NCBI RefSeq assembly: GCF_902167145.1
Contig: NC_050098.1
Location: 80,702,207-80,766,206 of the forward strand
Direction: 5' to 3'
Length of the DNA: 64,000 nucleotides
DNA from: Zea mays
Taxonomy: Eukaryota > Streptophyta > Magnoliopsida > Poales > Poaceae
Each line of letters begins with the position of its first letter. The stretch's first letter is position 1. Positions 54,570-64,000 of the stretch are shown in pieces. A program made the position numbers and the translations under genes. The notes beneath the pieces are model-generated. The model was not told the origin of the DNA. It saw nothing but the letters and a program-made list of their open reading frames with translations, and did not search any database.

Positions 54570-57500
54570 TTAATCCTCTCTCAAAACGACTTCTGCAGCC
54601 TCGTTCAGGAGCCGATTGACGACTTCGTCCATAATATCTTCAGCCATCTTTTTTATTTCGTCGTCTCCTTTCGGCTGAGGGCCCGAAGACGTTTTAGCAG
54701 GATCTGAAGTAAGATAGGATACGGCTACAATGCTATTACAAATCGCAAACAAATCTTAAAGCCTAAAGATTACAACACAATAAAAACTATTAGTTAATAC
54801 CTAATTGACCTTCGGCCTCTGCGCTCTTTTCAGCAGCCTCAGCTACTTCTCTAGCATCGTGAATGCCCTTTTCACTTCTTCGAATAATTTCTCCGGCCAT
54901 TTCTCGGCCACCATTATCCCAGATATCGGTAAAAAATTTTCCACCAATTATACTAGCTTCGGCCGAAGGATCTCTTGCATCTTCAAAGGACAAAGCAGCT
55001 TCGGACTGTGCTAAAATTTTTACATGTTCGCAGCCTTTCTTCTCTAAGATGGTGGCAATCCCTCTGGCACCAGAGAAGGCACATATATCTCCTCGGCTAT
55101 TTAAAATTTCTTCGAAGGCCTCAGCTTCGTGGTCGATCCATTCGATGGGACCTTCGGGATTGCCTCTCGTAAAGTTTTCTTCGCTTGAGAAGGCGCCAAC
55201 CCTGGCGAAGCTAGCTTTTAACTTTTTAACACACTCTATAGATTTGTTATAGCATCTCTTTTTGGACGAACGAAGCTCTTCAACAGTTATTTCTAGGTGA
55301 TCGGCCCATTGGTCGCTGAGTTCTCGCTTTGTTTCTTCAAGTATGCGTTCTTCCTTGGCTCTGGCCAGTTGTTTCCGAAGGTCTTCAATTTCCCGCTTCT
55401 GAGCTTCAGCTTGGCCTTTAAAAGCAGCTTCGTCCTCCTTTATTTTATGTATCAATGAGTACAACATTTTATCTTTTTCGAGACCTTCGTTCCTCAGTTC
55501 AATAACTTCGGAACGAAGGTTGCTCAGGGCTATAGAACACCCTTCGTCTTCAACATCTTTCTGTGCCCTGAGGGCATTGCTGAGTATCAGGCCCTGCAAA
55601 GAGAAATATGTCTGCGTCAATAGGTTTAAACAAACGAAAAATTTTGAACTCAACAAAAAATACAAGGATTTCATTTGTCGCACCTTTAAGCTATTGTAAG
55701 CTAGGCTGTCGGCCAGATCGTTCTTTGACAGCACCGAAAGTCCGTCTTCTAAAGTTGGGAATCCGAAGCTCCTGCTCATCTCCCGACAGACAGAAATTTC
55801 CTTGCTGTCGGGGAGACAATACAAGAAGTCTTCTTCTCCACTACCATTGAATATTAACGCCCCCTTCGGATATTTCAGTTTTTGGGCGTAGTGCTGGGCC
55901 TCTTGCTCTTCTTTTTCTGATAATTTTTTCCCCGAAGCATGACGAAGAATATAATCACGAACTTTCGGGGATGCTTCGGGGGCAATGACACCGGTTTCTT
56001 CAACAAAAGTTGGCTTTGTTATTTTTTCTGCCTCACTTTCCAAGGATTTTATCTTTGCAGGCTCTGAGGGCCCAGCTTCGGCTTCAGTCTCTTGCCCTAG
56101 AGCTCTAAAACCAGAAATTTCAGTTGTTGTTTCAGGAATGACAGCAGCCCTCTTCGGAGGTGTGCTTGAAGATTTGATCGTTTCCAGTACATCTAGCACA
56201 TTAGCCATTCTCTTTCTTTTTGGAGTCACTGCTGGCACTTTTTGATTTTTTATTATATCAATGCTTGCTGCGGGACTCAAAACTTCTGATGTTTTGGATC
56301 CCTCAGTTGCTTCTTTTACCTCTTCCATTTTTTCTGTGGACGGCGCTTCGGCCTTCTCTTTCATTTCTGATAACAAAATCTTCGATTGTTCCAATTCTAT
56401 CTTTGTTGGCACTTCGACCGTTTCTGCGACTTCTGGCAGCAAGGTTGGCTCGGCTGGTTTTTCAGCTTCGGCGGCCGAAGGAGTTCCTTCGGTAAACTCA
56501 GGCACCGAAGCTGGTTCAATATAGCGCGGCCGATGTGTGAGGACCTTTATCTTCTTTCTTTTCGGTTCTGGCTCGCTAGGAGCAATTGCAGCTTCTTCCT
56601 TTGCAGAGGTTGTGTTTTTTCTCTTCTGCCTTCGAATGGGATAGCAATAGTCAGGGTAGACAAACCCGATTGCATCAAATACCCGATTCAGCCTTTTCTT
56701 TTTTCGGCCTCCGAAGGCTGCTGACATTGCAGTGTCTTCGGCCTTCGAATAAGCCCCAAGCAGTTCATCGCTTAAATTTTCAATACTTTTTAACCAGTCA
56801 TCATCTGGCTCAACGAATTTATCTCCAAATTTAAAAGTGTACTTCAACCTGATAAGTCCACCTTCGTCGGCCTCTTTTACGGTTTCTTGTGGCATTTCCC
56901 AATTCTCCGCGAGCGGCCATACCCTGAAGGCAATATGCTCTTGTACTAAGTCTCTTGTCCCAATGAAAGAACAGACTGCGCCGAAGGCCCTCTGGCATTC
57001 TTCGGCAACTTCATTCATTTCAACCTTCGGCCTTCGAAGGCCGAAGCTTTGCCAAATAGGGCGCATAATTATACCTTTGATATCTTCTCGTATTGTCAGA
57101 TCACTCTTCACATAGAACCATTCTGTCATCCAGTCTCCGGGCCATCTTTTCCGAAAGGTTGGCACGGGGCAGCTTGACCCGGACCGAGAAACAAAACTGT
57201 AGCAGCCAAAATTGTTGTGATACTGTTCCTTACCCCAAGGTTTTGTTTCATATGATAATTCATGTATATTGCAGAAGCTTTTTGCGTCAGGCTTCAGACC
57301 TTGGCTTCTCACGGCCCACACGAAGATGTTCAGCTTTATAATTGCCTCGGGGGTAAGTTGATGGAGATATATTTCGAATATTTTCAGCACCTCCACAACG
57401 AAGCTGCTCAAAGGAAATCGCAGTCCAGCTTTCAAAAAGCTTCGGTACACTACGACTTCATTCTCTTCAGGGTGGGGGCAAGTTTTCTCCCCTTCGTCGG

Positions 57501-57798
57501 CCCTCACAATGGACAGATCCCGAAAATACCTTCCTCTCATGTTGATAAGATGATTCTCTTTGATAGTTGATTTACCATAAACTGAATGGCTTGGTCGCCA
57601 TGGACGATCTTCGGAGTCTTCACCACCACTGTCCACATCATAGCTGTCACTATCACCAGTATCCTCAGACAAACCTTCCAGAATCTCCTTGGTGATTTTT
57701 TCTGTGTTGGTCTTTGACATCGCTATAAGAAACCCCAAATTTTTCTCTTCGTCGAGGCTCAGCTTCGTCTCAGCAGCAGTCTTCTTATCTTCGGACAT
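54570..57798 (-). CDS. Antisense spliced gene of the Grande element (gene-23 type), about 1,013 residues
   Basis: Start ATG 57798 (MSEDKK), preferred to an in-frame GTG at 57810. I predict three exons: 57798-55684, 55593-54801 and 54703-54570. Intron 1 (55683-55594, 90 bp, GTGCGA...TTTGCAG) keeps phase, so the unspliced frame is also open; intron 2 (54800-54704, 97 bp, GTATTAAC...ACTTCAG) is needed to reach the C-terminus (QLDPAKTSS...VVLRED). Residues 112-215 match the plant 'putative gypsy type transposon' domain (EVVVYRSFLKAGLRFPLSSF, VWAVRSQG). A nuclear-signal-like PKRKKIKV is at 412-419. Coiled coil after about 715. Known: Grande carries an extra gene in its 3' region; its role is unknown. 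No stops: it looks recent or preserved. Confidence 0.85.
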
Positions 57799-57940
57799 CT
57801 TCGGAGACACTAAAAAACTGTTTTCGAAGCCGAAGCTTCAAAACTAAAAGCTTAACAAATCGTAGTGCACAAGAGCTAAAAATTGAGTGAGCAGGAGCAG
57901 TTGGCCAGAGAGCGTGTCAAATGCGTTTGCGGTATGGCCG

Positions 57941-57948
57941 TATTTATA
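57941..57948 (-). promoter_or_regulatory. TATA box of the antisense gene
   Basis: TATAAATA on the minus strand in CGGCGTATAAATACGGCC, about 145 bp upstream of the ATG, within the 306 bp between gene and 3' LTR. The same box and distance are kept in G1 (45408). Confidence 0.75.
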
Positions 57949-58104
57949 CGCCGAGTGCGTTGAAAATTGAAAGACCCCGCTTGTCAGTGAATATTGTTAT
58001 TCTAGCAAAGGGAAGGTGTTTTTTCGGACCTTCGGCGTAAAGCCTTCGTCCAGGTCGCAATCTAAATTTATTATTTTGAACAAATTAATATTGCGAGGGG
58101 CTAC

Positions 58105-58747
58105 TGTTGGGGACCTTCGGCATCCGAAGGTCCTCAAAAATAGGATTTAATAGTGTTTCTGGAGTATAATGTGTGAACAGGTATCTTCGGACTCAAGTCA
58201 GGTATTACAGTAGACCAGAATAAGACGAAGGTTGGTGAACCACCGAAGGTCTAAGCAGGAAAGCTTCGGCGTGACAGCAGCAGATGAAACCGACTTAAAG
58301 ATGAAAAGGCTATTTAGACCTCGACAGATTACTATAGAATTATTATCGAGTGTAAAGGGCATTAATGTAATTTTGCACGGGCTGCGTCCCGTGCCTATAA
58401 ATAGGTGAATAGTAGCCCCGTACTGTTCACGCTGACTTGGCATTCGCTTTTTGTGTCACGCTTGTATTATCATCTCCTTCCAATTGAAGGTACACTTGTA
58501 ATTCAATGATATTTCTGTTTATGTTTAATGATAATACATAACTGTTCATGATGCCATTTATATTCCTTACATTTCATCCTTCGTCGTTATGAAATGAATT
58601 TATGAAGGTATACTCTTCATAACCTTCGTCCGAAGAGCATTATACCCCAAAGGAGATAATGTTTCGAAGGACGAAGGACTTTAACGATTAACATTTTCTA
58701 TGTTGCCTTGTTCTTAACTCATAGCATTTGAGAACAAGTCCCCAACA
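58105..58747 (+). repeat. 3' LTR of G2
   Basis: 643 bp, preceded by a purine tract GCGAGGGGCTAC (PPT). It differs from the 5' copy at AAAAATAGG versus AAAAACAGG and TTTGTGTC versus TTTGCGTC. Confidence 0.95.
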
Positions 58748-58773
58748 CTGGCCAACCTTGAATCTCGAGGGCG

Positions 58774-58793
58774 AGATTCTTTTAAGGGGGATA
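58774..58793 (+). other. Polypurine tract of B
   Basis: AGATTCTTTTAAGGGGGATA, four bases before the 3' LTR of B and after the pol stop (58759-58761). Confidence 0.88.
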
Positions 58794-58797
58794 GGTT

Positions 58798-61326
58798 TGT
58801 AACGCCCTGAATTTGGGGGTAGAATTTTTTCTTCTTTTTACTCACCAAATTCAGGCGTTACTCTCTTTTCTCTTCCTGTTTCGCTCCTTCTCCCTAATTT
58901 CAAACCTAAGTTGACATGGGTGTTGCATCATGCCGAATCATATTTTCTTTTGTCTGATGTCGTGTTTAGTCGTGTGTGTTGCTTAGTTTCATTTTGGATT
59001 TTGCTTCGTGAATTGAATTCCGATCTGTGGTTGTGCGTGTCGTGGGTTTTGACCCACGGTGCGGCCCAGCCTAGCCTGACCCAGCCCAGCTTGGTCCGCG
59101 TGCCCCTGGCGCCCGTGCCCTCCCCATGCGCGCCCCCCTCCCCTGGTCTCTTCCCCTCATTCAATTCTCCCGCGCAGCAACCTCCTCTCTCTCCCACTTC
59201 TCTCTCTCCCCATGGTGCCCTAGGTTTTGGAGATGGTGATCGCTGGATTTGGACCCCGAGGTGAGCTCCCCTCCCCTCTCCCTCTCCCTTTCTCTCTTCC
59301 CCTCCCATCCCCTTTCTCCTCCCCACGCGCGCCCCCTGTTTCCCCTGCGCGCGCACCCCTGTGCGGCCTCGGTCCCCGGCGGCGCGGCCCCTGCGCGGCC
59401 TCGGTCCCCGGCGGCGTGGCCCCTGCTCCACGGTGGCGCGGCCCCCTGCTCCCCAGCGGCGCGGCCCCTGCCCTCCCCCGCGGTGCCCCCTGCTCCCCGG
59501 TCGCATGGCCCCCTGCCCTCCCGGCGGCGCGGCCCCCTGCCCCTCCTGCGGCGCGGCCTCGGCCCCTTCCCCCTGCGTGGCCCCTGCCTCCCCCCCGCGG
59601 CGCGGCCTCGGCGCCCCGCGACCCGTGCCCTCATGCCTCAGCGTGGCCTCGCGTGCCCCCCCCCCCGCGCGCGACTGTAGTTGCGCAGTGTTCGACTTTT
59701 AGTTTAATCCATTTTTAATTTTAGTTTAGTCGATGTGTTGCGTCGCGCGCTTCGTCGCGCGACGATTCATTTTAAATTCATCTTTATTAATGAGCTGTGT
59801 CGCGCGCTTCGTCGCGCGACGTTTCGTTTTAAATTCAGTTCAGTTGACGTATGCCGTCGTGCGTTTTGTCGCGCGACGCCTAACGTCTCTTTATAATTAA
59901 CGCAAGTGTCTCGTTGCGCGCTCCGTCGCGCGACGAGTCATTTATTTCTTAATTCAATTTAAGTGTTGTGTCGCGCGTCTCGCCGCGCGAACAATCCTTT
60001 TAATTTACCTTTATCTGCTTATAATAATTAAACATGGAACATGACTTTACCCTATGCTAAACGCGATGGCTAAATTAACACCATTCTGTTAGACGAGTAT
60101 TTTAATTTATAATCGTGTGACGTGATCGCTCTTCGACCGTTGCCTCGACCATTACTTTCTCTTTCTCGCTTAGTCGTAAGTGTGAGCCCTGCGTTGAACG
60201 TCTGTTTATTTATTGCATTCTATTATATGGTACTTGTGGCCCTTAAGGGGGCTCAAGCTGTTTCTCGAGTGCCTCTCCGTAAGGACCTGTTCGTTGGATG
60301 ACCGCCCAGGAAAACAGTGCAACCATGAGGGTGGAGTGGGACGCCCTTAGCTGAGTAATTAGAGGAACTGGGGGTGTAGTTCGCTTCGTCGTCGTGCCGT
60401 TAATGGGGCTCGGTGTATGCGGCTCGCTCTGCCAAGGTTGGTTCGCCCCTTGGGGAGGAGTGCGGTGCATTTAGGAAACCTAACGGGCGGCTACATCCCC
60501 AGGAAATCTTTGTAAAGGCTACGTAGTGAGACCTTGCCTATTCACCTTGGTAATGTTTAAGGGTTTGATCGGCCCGAGGCAAGAGGGAATCACGACTTGT
60601 GGGTAAAGTGCGCAACCTCTGCAGAGTGTTATGAAATTGATATATCAGCCGTGCTCGCGGTTATGAGCGGCCAAGGGAGCTCCATTGATTAGAGATACTT
60701 GATCAGAGATGTATGGTTTATAGGTGGTGATGAGGAGGATGGTTATGATTATGCTTATGGTAATGGTAAGTGGTATTCTTTCCGTTTGGAAAGGGTACTT
60801 TGGGTTAATAACTTGAGTTAATGCTAAAACATGACTTTCTACTAGTAAATAATAACCTGACCAACTAAAAGCAACTGCTTGACTTAACTCCACATAAAAC
60901 TAGTCCACTACAGCCAAACGGGATATTTTGCTGAGTATGTTGATGTGTACTCACCCTTGCTTTACACACCACCCCCCAAGTTGTCCGCGTTGCAACCACT
61001 GCTCACGTGAAGATGAAGTCGTGGAGGAAGACTTCCAGGAGTTCCAAGAGTACGATGAGTCCTAGGCATGGGTTAGCGGCAAACCCCCAGTCGGCTGCCT
61101 GTGTAGGCCGTGTGTATCTACGTTTGTTTTCCGCACTTTGATTATTGTTAAAGACTATGTGGATGTCTCAGACATCATGATGTAATCGACGATTATACCC
61201 TCTTTTATGTCATTATTTGAGCAATGTGTGATGATGTCCAGTTATGTAACTACTGTGTACGTGAATTGCTGATCCTGACACGTACATGGTTCGCATTCGG
61301 TTTGCCTTCTAAAACCAGGTGTGACA
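58798..61326 (+). repeat. 3' LTR of B
   Basis: 2,529 bp, TGTAACGCCC to GGTGTGACA, followed by CAAGC. A leader (59160-59260) ends CCCCGAG/GTGAGC. A palindrome array lies at 59738-59990. A 340-bp deletion near 60225 at ATGGTA removed exon-like block 1. The second duplication copy starts inside it at 59904. Confidence 0.94.
59738..59990. repeat. 57-bp tandem array of CGTCGCGCGACG palindromes in LTR-B
   Basis: The 12-bp perfect palindrome CGTCGCGCGACG (or one-base variants) occurs at 59753, 59810, 59867 and 59924, exactly 57 bp apart, with a fifth degenerate unit at about 59981. Each is preceded by a second GTCGCGCG half, so each unit can fold. The same array, more decayed, is at 44650-44835. 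Confidence 0.93.
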
Positions 61327-61327
61327 C

Positions 61328-61447
61328 AAGCTCCCCGCCAACTACCGCTACCTTGCGACTCTAGCCGTGGCCGCCGATAACGAGGGTTGTGGTGACGCTG
61401 ATTCCGCTGAAGTAAAAGGCGAAGAAGCTCCTAAGGGAGGCTTATAA
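61328..61447 (+). pseudogene. F-box/PP2-like fragment, right part at the true flank of B
   Basis: Continues the exon interrupted at 43667 (VWVAK/LPANYRYLATLA), ending TAA 61445-61447. Together with the left part it gives about 72 residues of F-box-like sequence, with no PP2 domain. Grande 3' DNA follows directly, so the fragment was probably already inside or next to a Grande element when E and B inserted. Confidence 0.72.
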
Positions 61448-61915
61448 AAGATTGTGTTTTATTGCAGGGATGCGTATGTATCTTCGGAATAAACATCATC
61501 TCACATGACATAACATCATCGCATCATTTCGCATAGCATAAGCATCATACATCATTCTGCACATGGCACAAGAGGTGGACACATTATCAATCTACAGAAG
61601 AACGCTTTGAAAAAAGGGAGAAATCATAGTCACCAAAAGATACATCATTGATCTTCGGAAGTATAGCTTCGGAAAAAAATTTCACGAAGCCTGGATGTTA
61701 TTCATCAGAATATTGGATATTGTTGTGACAAAGAAAAATTCTTCTTCACGAAGCATGAAAAGAAGGGAAGGTGTTTTTTCGTCAAAGACTCAAAAGCGGT
61801 ACGTGTAAAGTTTCATGCATCGTAAAGAATTGACTAACAAAAATAGGTATATTACATTTGGGGTTACAAAATGTTTCAGTATATTACATTTCAGAAGTTT
61901 TTTTTACAAAAATAC
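61448..61915. other. Grande 3' region spacer, copy 2
   Basis: Same as 54102-54569; no gene seen. Confidence 0.6.
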
Positions 61916-64000
61916 TTAATCCTCTCTCAAAACGACTTCTGCAGCCTCGTTCAGGAGCCGATTGACGACTTCGTCCATAATATCTTCAGCCATCTTTTTT
62001 ATTTCGTCGTCTCCTTTCGGCTGAGGGCCCGAAGACGTTTTAGCAGGATCTGAAGTAAGATAGGATACGGCTACAATGCTATTACAAATCGCAAACAAAT
62101 CTTAAAGCCTAAAGATTACAACACAATAAAAACTATTAGTTAATACCTAATTGACCTTCGGCCTCTGCGCTCTTTTCAGCAGCCTCAGCTACTTCTCTAG
62201 CATCGTGAATGCCCTTTTCACTTCTTCGAATAATTTCTCCGGCCATTTCTCGGCCACCATTATCCCAGATATCGGTAAAAAATTTTCCACCAATTATACT
62301 AGCTTCGGCCGAAGGATCTCTTGCATCTTCAAAGGACAAAGCAGCTTCGGACTGTGCTAAAATTTTTACATGTTCGCAGCCTTTCTTCTCTAAGATGGTG
62401 GCAATCCCTCTGGCACCAGAGAAGGCACATATATCTCCTCGGCTATTTAAAATTTCTTCGAAGGCCTCAGCTTCGTGGTCGATCCATTCGATGGGACCTT
62501 CGGGATTGCCTCTCGTAAAGTTTTCTTCGCTTGAGAAGGCGCCAACCCTGGCGAAGCTAGCTTTTAACTTTTTAACACACTCTATAGATTTGTTATAGCA
62601 TCTCTTTTTGGACGAACGAAGCTCTTCAACAGTTATTTCTAGGTGATCGGCCCATTGGTCGCTGAGTTCTCGCTTTGTTTCTTCAAGTATGCGTTCTTCC
62701 TTGGCTCTGGCCAGTTGTTTCCGAAGGTCTTCAATTTCCCGCTTCTGAGCTTCAGCTTGGCCTTTAAAAGCAGCTTCGTCCTCCTTTATTTTATGTATCA
62801 ATGAGTACAACATTTTATCTTTTTCGAGACCTTCGTTCCTCAGTTCAATAACTTCGGAACGAAGGTTGCTCAGGGCTATAGAACACCCTTCGTCTTCAAC
62901 ATCTTTCTGTGCCCTGAGGGCATTGCTGAGTATCAGGCCCTGCAAAGAGAAATATGTCTGCGTCAATAGGTTTAAACAAACGAAAAATTTTGAACTCAAC
63001 AAAAAATACAAGGATTTCATTTGTCGCACCTTTAAGCTATTGTAAGCTAGGCTGTCGGCCAGATCGTTCTTTGACAGCACCGAAAGTCCGTCTTCTAAAG
63101 TTGGGAATCCGAAGCTCCTGCTCATCTCCCGACAGACAGAAATTTCCTTGCTGTCGGGGAGACAATACAAGAAGTCTTCTTCTCCACTACCATTGAATAT
63201 TAACGCCCCCTTCGGATATTTCAGTTTTTGGGCGTAGTGCTGGGCCTCTTGCTCTTCTTTTTCTGATAATTTTTTCCCCGAAGCATGACGAAGAATATAA
63301 TCACGAACTTTCGGGGATGCTTCGGGGGCAATGACACCGGTTTCTTCAACAAAAGTTGGCTTTGTTATTTTTTCTGCCTCACTTTCCAAGGATTTTATCT
63401 TTGCAGGCTCTGAGGGCCCAGCTTCGGCTTCAGTCTCTTGCCCTGGAGCTCTAAAACCAGAAATTTCAGTTGTTGTTTCAGGAATGACAGCAGCCCTCTT
63501 CGGAGGTGTGCTTGAAGATTTGATCGTTTCCAGTACATCTAGCACATTAGCCATTCTCTTTCTTTTTGGAGTCACTGCTGGCACTTTTTGATTTTTTATT
63601 ATATCAATGCTTGCCGCGGGACTCAAAACTTCTGATGTTTTGGATCCCTCAGTTGCTTCTTTTACCTCTTCCATTTTTTCTGTGGACGGCGCTTCGGCCT
63701 TCTCTTTCATTTCTGATAACAAAATCTTCGATTGTTCCAATTCTATCTTTGTTGGCACTTCGACCGTTTCTGCGACTTCTGGCAGCAAGGTTGGCTCGGC
63801 TGGTTTTTCAGCTTCGGCGGCCGAAGGAGTTCCTTCGGTAAACTCAGGCACCGAAGCTGGTTCAATATAGCGCGGCCGATGTGTGAGGACCTTTATCTTC
63901 TTTCTTTTCGGTTCTGGCTCGCTAGGAGCAATTGCAGCTTCTTCCTTTGCAGAGGTTGTGTTTTTTCTCTTCTGCCTTCGAATGGGATAGCAATAGTCAG
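61916..64000 (-). CDS. Antisense Grande gene, copy 2, 5' part outside window
   Basis: Predicted exons by correspondence: 62049-61916, 62939-62147 and 63030 to beyond 64000. The frame is open to the window edge; the true start should lie about 1.1 kb past it. One amino-acid change from copy 1 was noticed (FRAPGQE versus FRALGQE). The visible part includes the nuclear-signal-like stretch and coiled coil. It probably belongs to the outer Grande element whose ends lie outside the window. Confidence 0.82.

Larger units (their letters stand above)
51095..58747 (+). mobile_element. Grande-like LTR element G2 with foreign internal DNA
   Basis: LTRs of 643 bp at 51095-51737 and 58105-58747, with two differences seen by eye (both C/T). 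The target duplication CTGGC is exact (51090-51094 and 58748-58752). Inside: gag (51812-52557), then no pol. Instead there is a piece of LTR-B (52558-53980), the F-box fragment, the Grande 3' region and the antisense gene. CTTCGG motifs throughout, the LTR sequence and the antisense gene fit the maize Grande family, a Tat-clade element with a long 3' region (known). The missing pol and foreign DNA are best explained by the local duplication and a deletion. Confidence 0.9.
52558..59903. repeat. 7,346-bp segmental duplication, copy 1
   Basis: Every feature here recurs 7,346 bp further on: LTR-B piece, F-box piece, Grande 3' region, antisense gene. The left border is fused to G2 gag; the right border lies within intact LTR-B and passes directly into copy 2. 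Differences noticed over 4.1 kb: 53311/60668 region (T/C), about 53470/60815 (G/A), 56095/63444 region (A/G) and 56268/63614 region (T/C). Confidence 0.92.
43668..61326 (+). mobile_element. Chromovirus B (Ty3/gypsy, related to A) in the F-box exon
   Basis: Starts TGTAACGCCCTGAATTTGG; ends GGTGTGACA at 61326. The duplication CAAGC is exact (43663-43667 and 61327-61331). The 5' LTR is broken by an inverted Grande fragment and then joined directly to mid-gag (deletion). Protease to chromodomain follow to 51094. Grande G2 interrupts the last codons, and the tail with stop (58759-58761), PPT and full 3' LTR (58798-61326) follow. Its proteins and PPT are close to those of A; the LTR differs. Confidence 0.93.
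59904..64000. repeat. 7,346-bp segmental duplication, copy 2 (runs off window)
   Basis: Corresponds base for base to 52558-56654. It starts within the natural 3' LTR of B and contains the genuine right flank of B (CAAGC plus F-box), so copy 2 is the resident sequence on its left side. Confidence 0.92.

Noticed and set aside
43567..61447. Functional F-box gene interrupted by an intron-like insertion
   Set aside because: The inserted DNA is an LTR retrotransposon with TSD, no start codon or PP2 domain is present, and the tail runs into Grande sequence.

Overview
This window is repeat-dense plant DNA with no intact host gene. It is a nest of LTR retrotransposons of grass type: a Sirevirus (Ty1-copia) like maize Opie/Ji, two related Tekay-like chromoviruses, a large non-autonomous element, a Tat-clade Ty3/gypsy element, and Grande-like elements carrying an antisense spliced gene. 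I infer Zea or a close relative in the Andropogoneae. Family names come from recognition of motifs, not from a search.

Layout, in nesting order. (1) The only host-like DNA is a fragment of one exon of an F-box/PP2-like gene, cut into 43567-43667 and 61328-61447, with a duplicate at 53982-54101. (2) Sirevirus E fills 1-43566; its 5' end lies before the window. Its pol is interrupted at 3330 by chromovirus A (3331-28625, TSD TGTGG), and its 3' LTR by Tat element D (30793-42618, TSD GCTAT/ACTAT). (3) The 5' LTR of A holds element C, in reverse (4112-16284, TSD GCCGC), and one LTR of C holds a CACTA transposon fragment. The reverse transcriptase gene of A holds a hAT-type MITE (22188-22716, 8-bp TSD). 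(4) Chromovirus B (43668-61326, TSD CAAGC) sits in the F-box exon about 100 bp from E. Its 5' LTR holds an inverted Grande fragment (44844-46460). Its pol is interrupted just before its stop codon by a Grande-like element (51095-58747, TSD CTGGC).

The right third is also rearranged. A 7,346-bp segment (52558-59903) is followed directly by a second copy (59904 to beyond 64000), with only about four differences seen by eye over 4.1 kb. Each copy carries the end of LTR-B, the F-box piece and the antisense Grande gene. As a result the inner Grande element has lost its pol and carries foreign DNA between nearly identical LTRs.

How the parts work together: A, B and D encode gag, protease, reverse transcriptase, RNase H and integrase, but every pol is broken by stops, frameshifts, insertions or active-site changes. 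C encodes no recognisable protein, but its primer-binding site and polypurine tract match those of A and B, so it was probably mobilised by such elements. The best intact coding features are an extra ORF upstream of gag in A (18925-19938) and the antisense spliced gene of the Grande elements (57798 down to 54570, plus a partial copy at the right edge). A small spliced reading frame inside the LTRs of A and B is the least explained signal.
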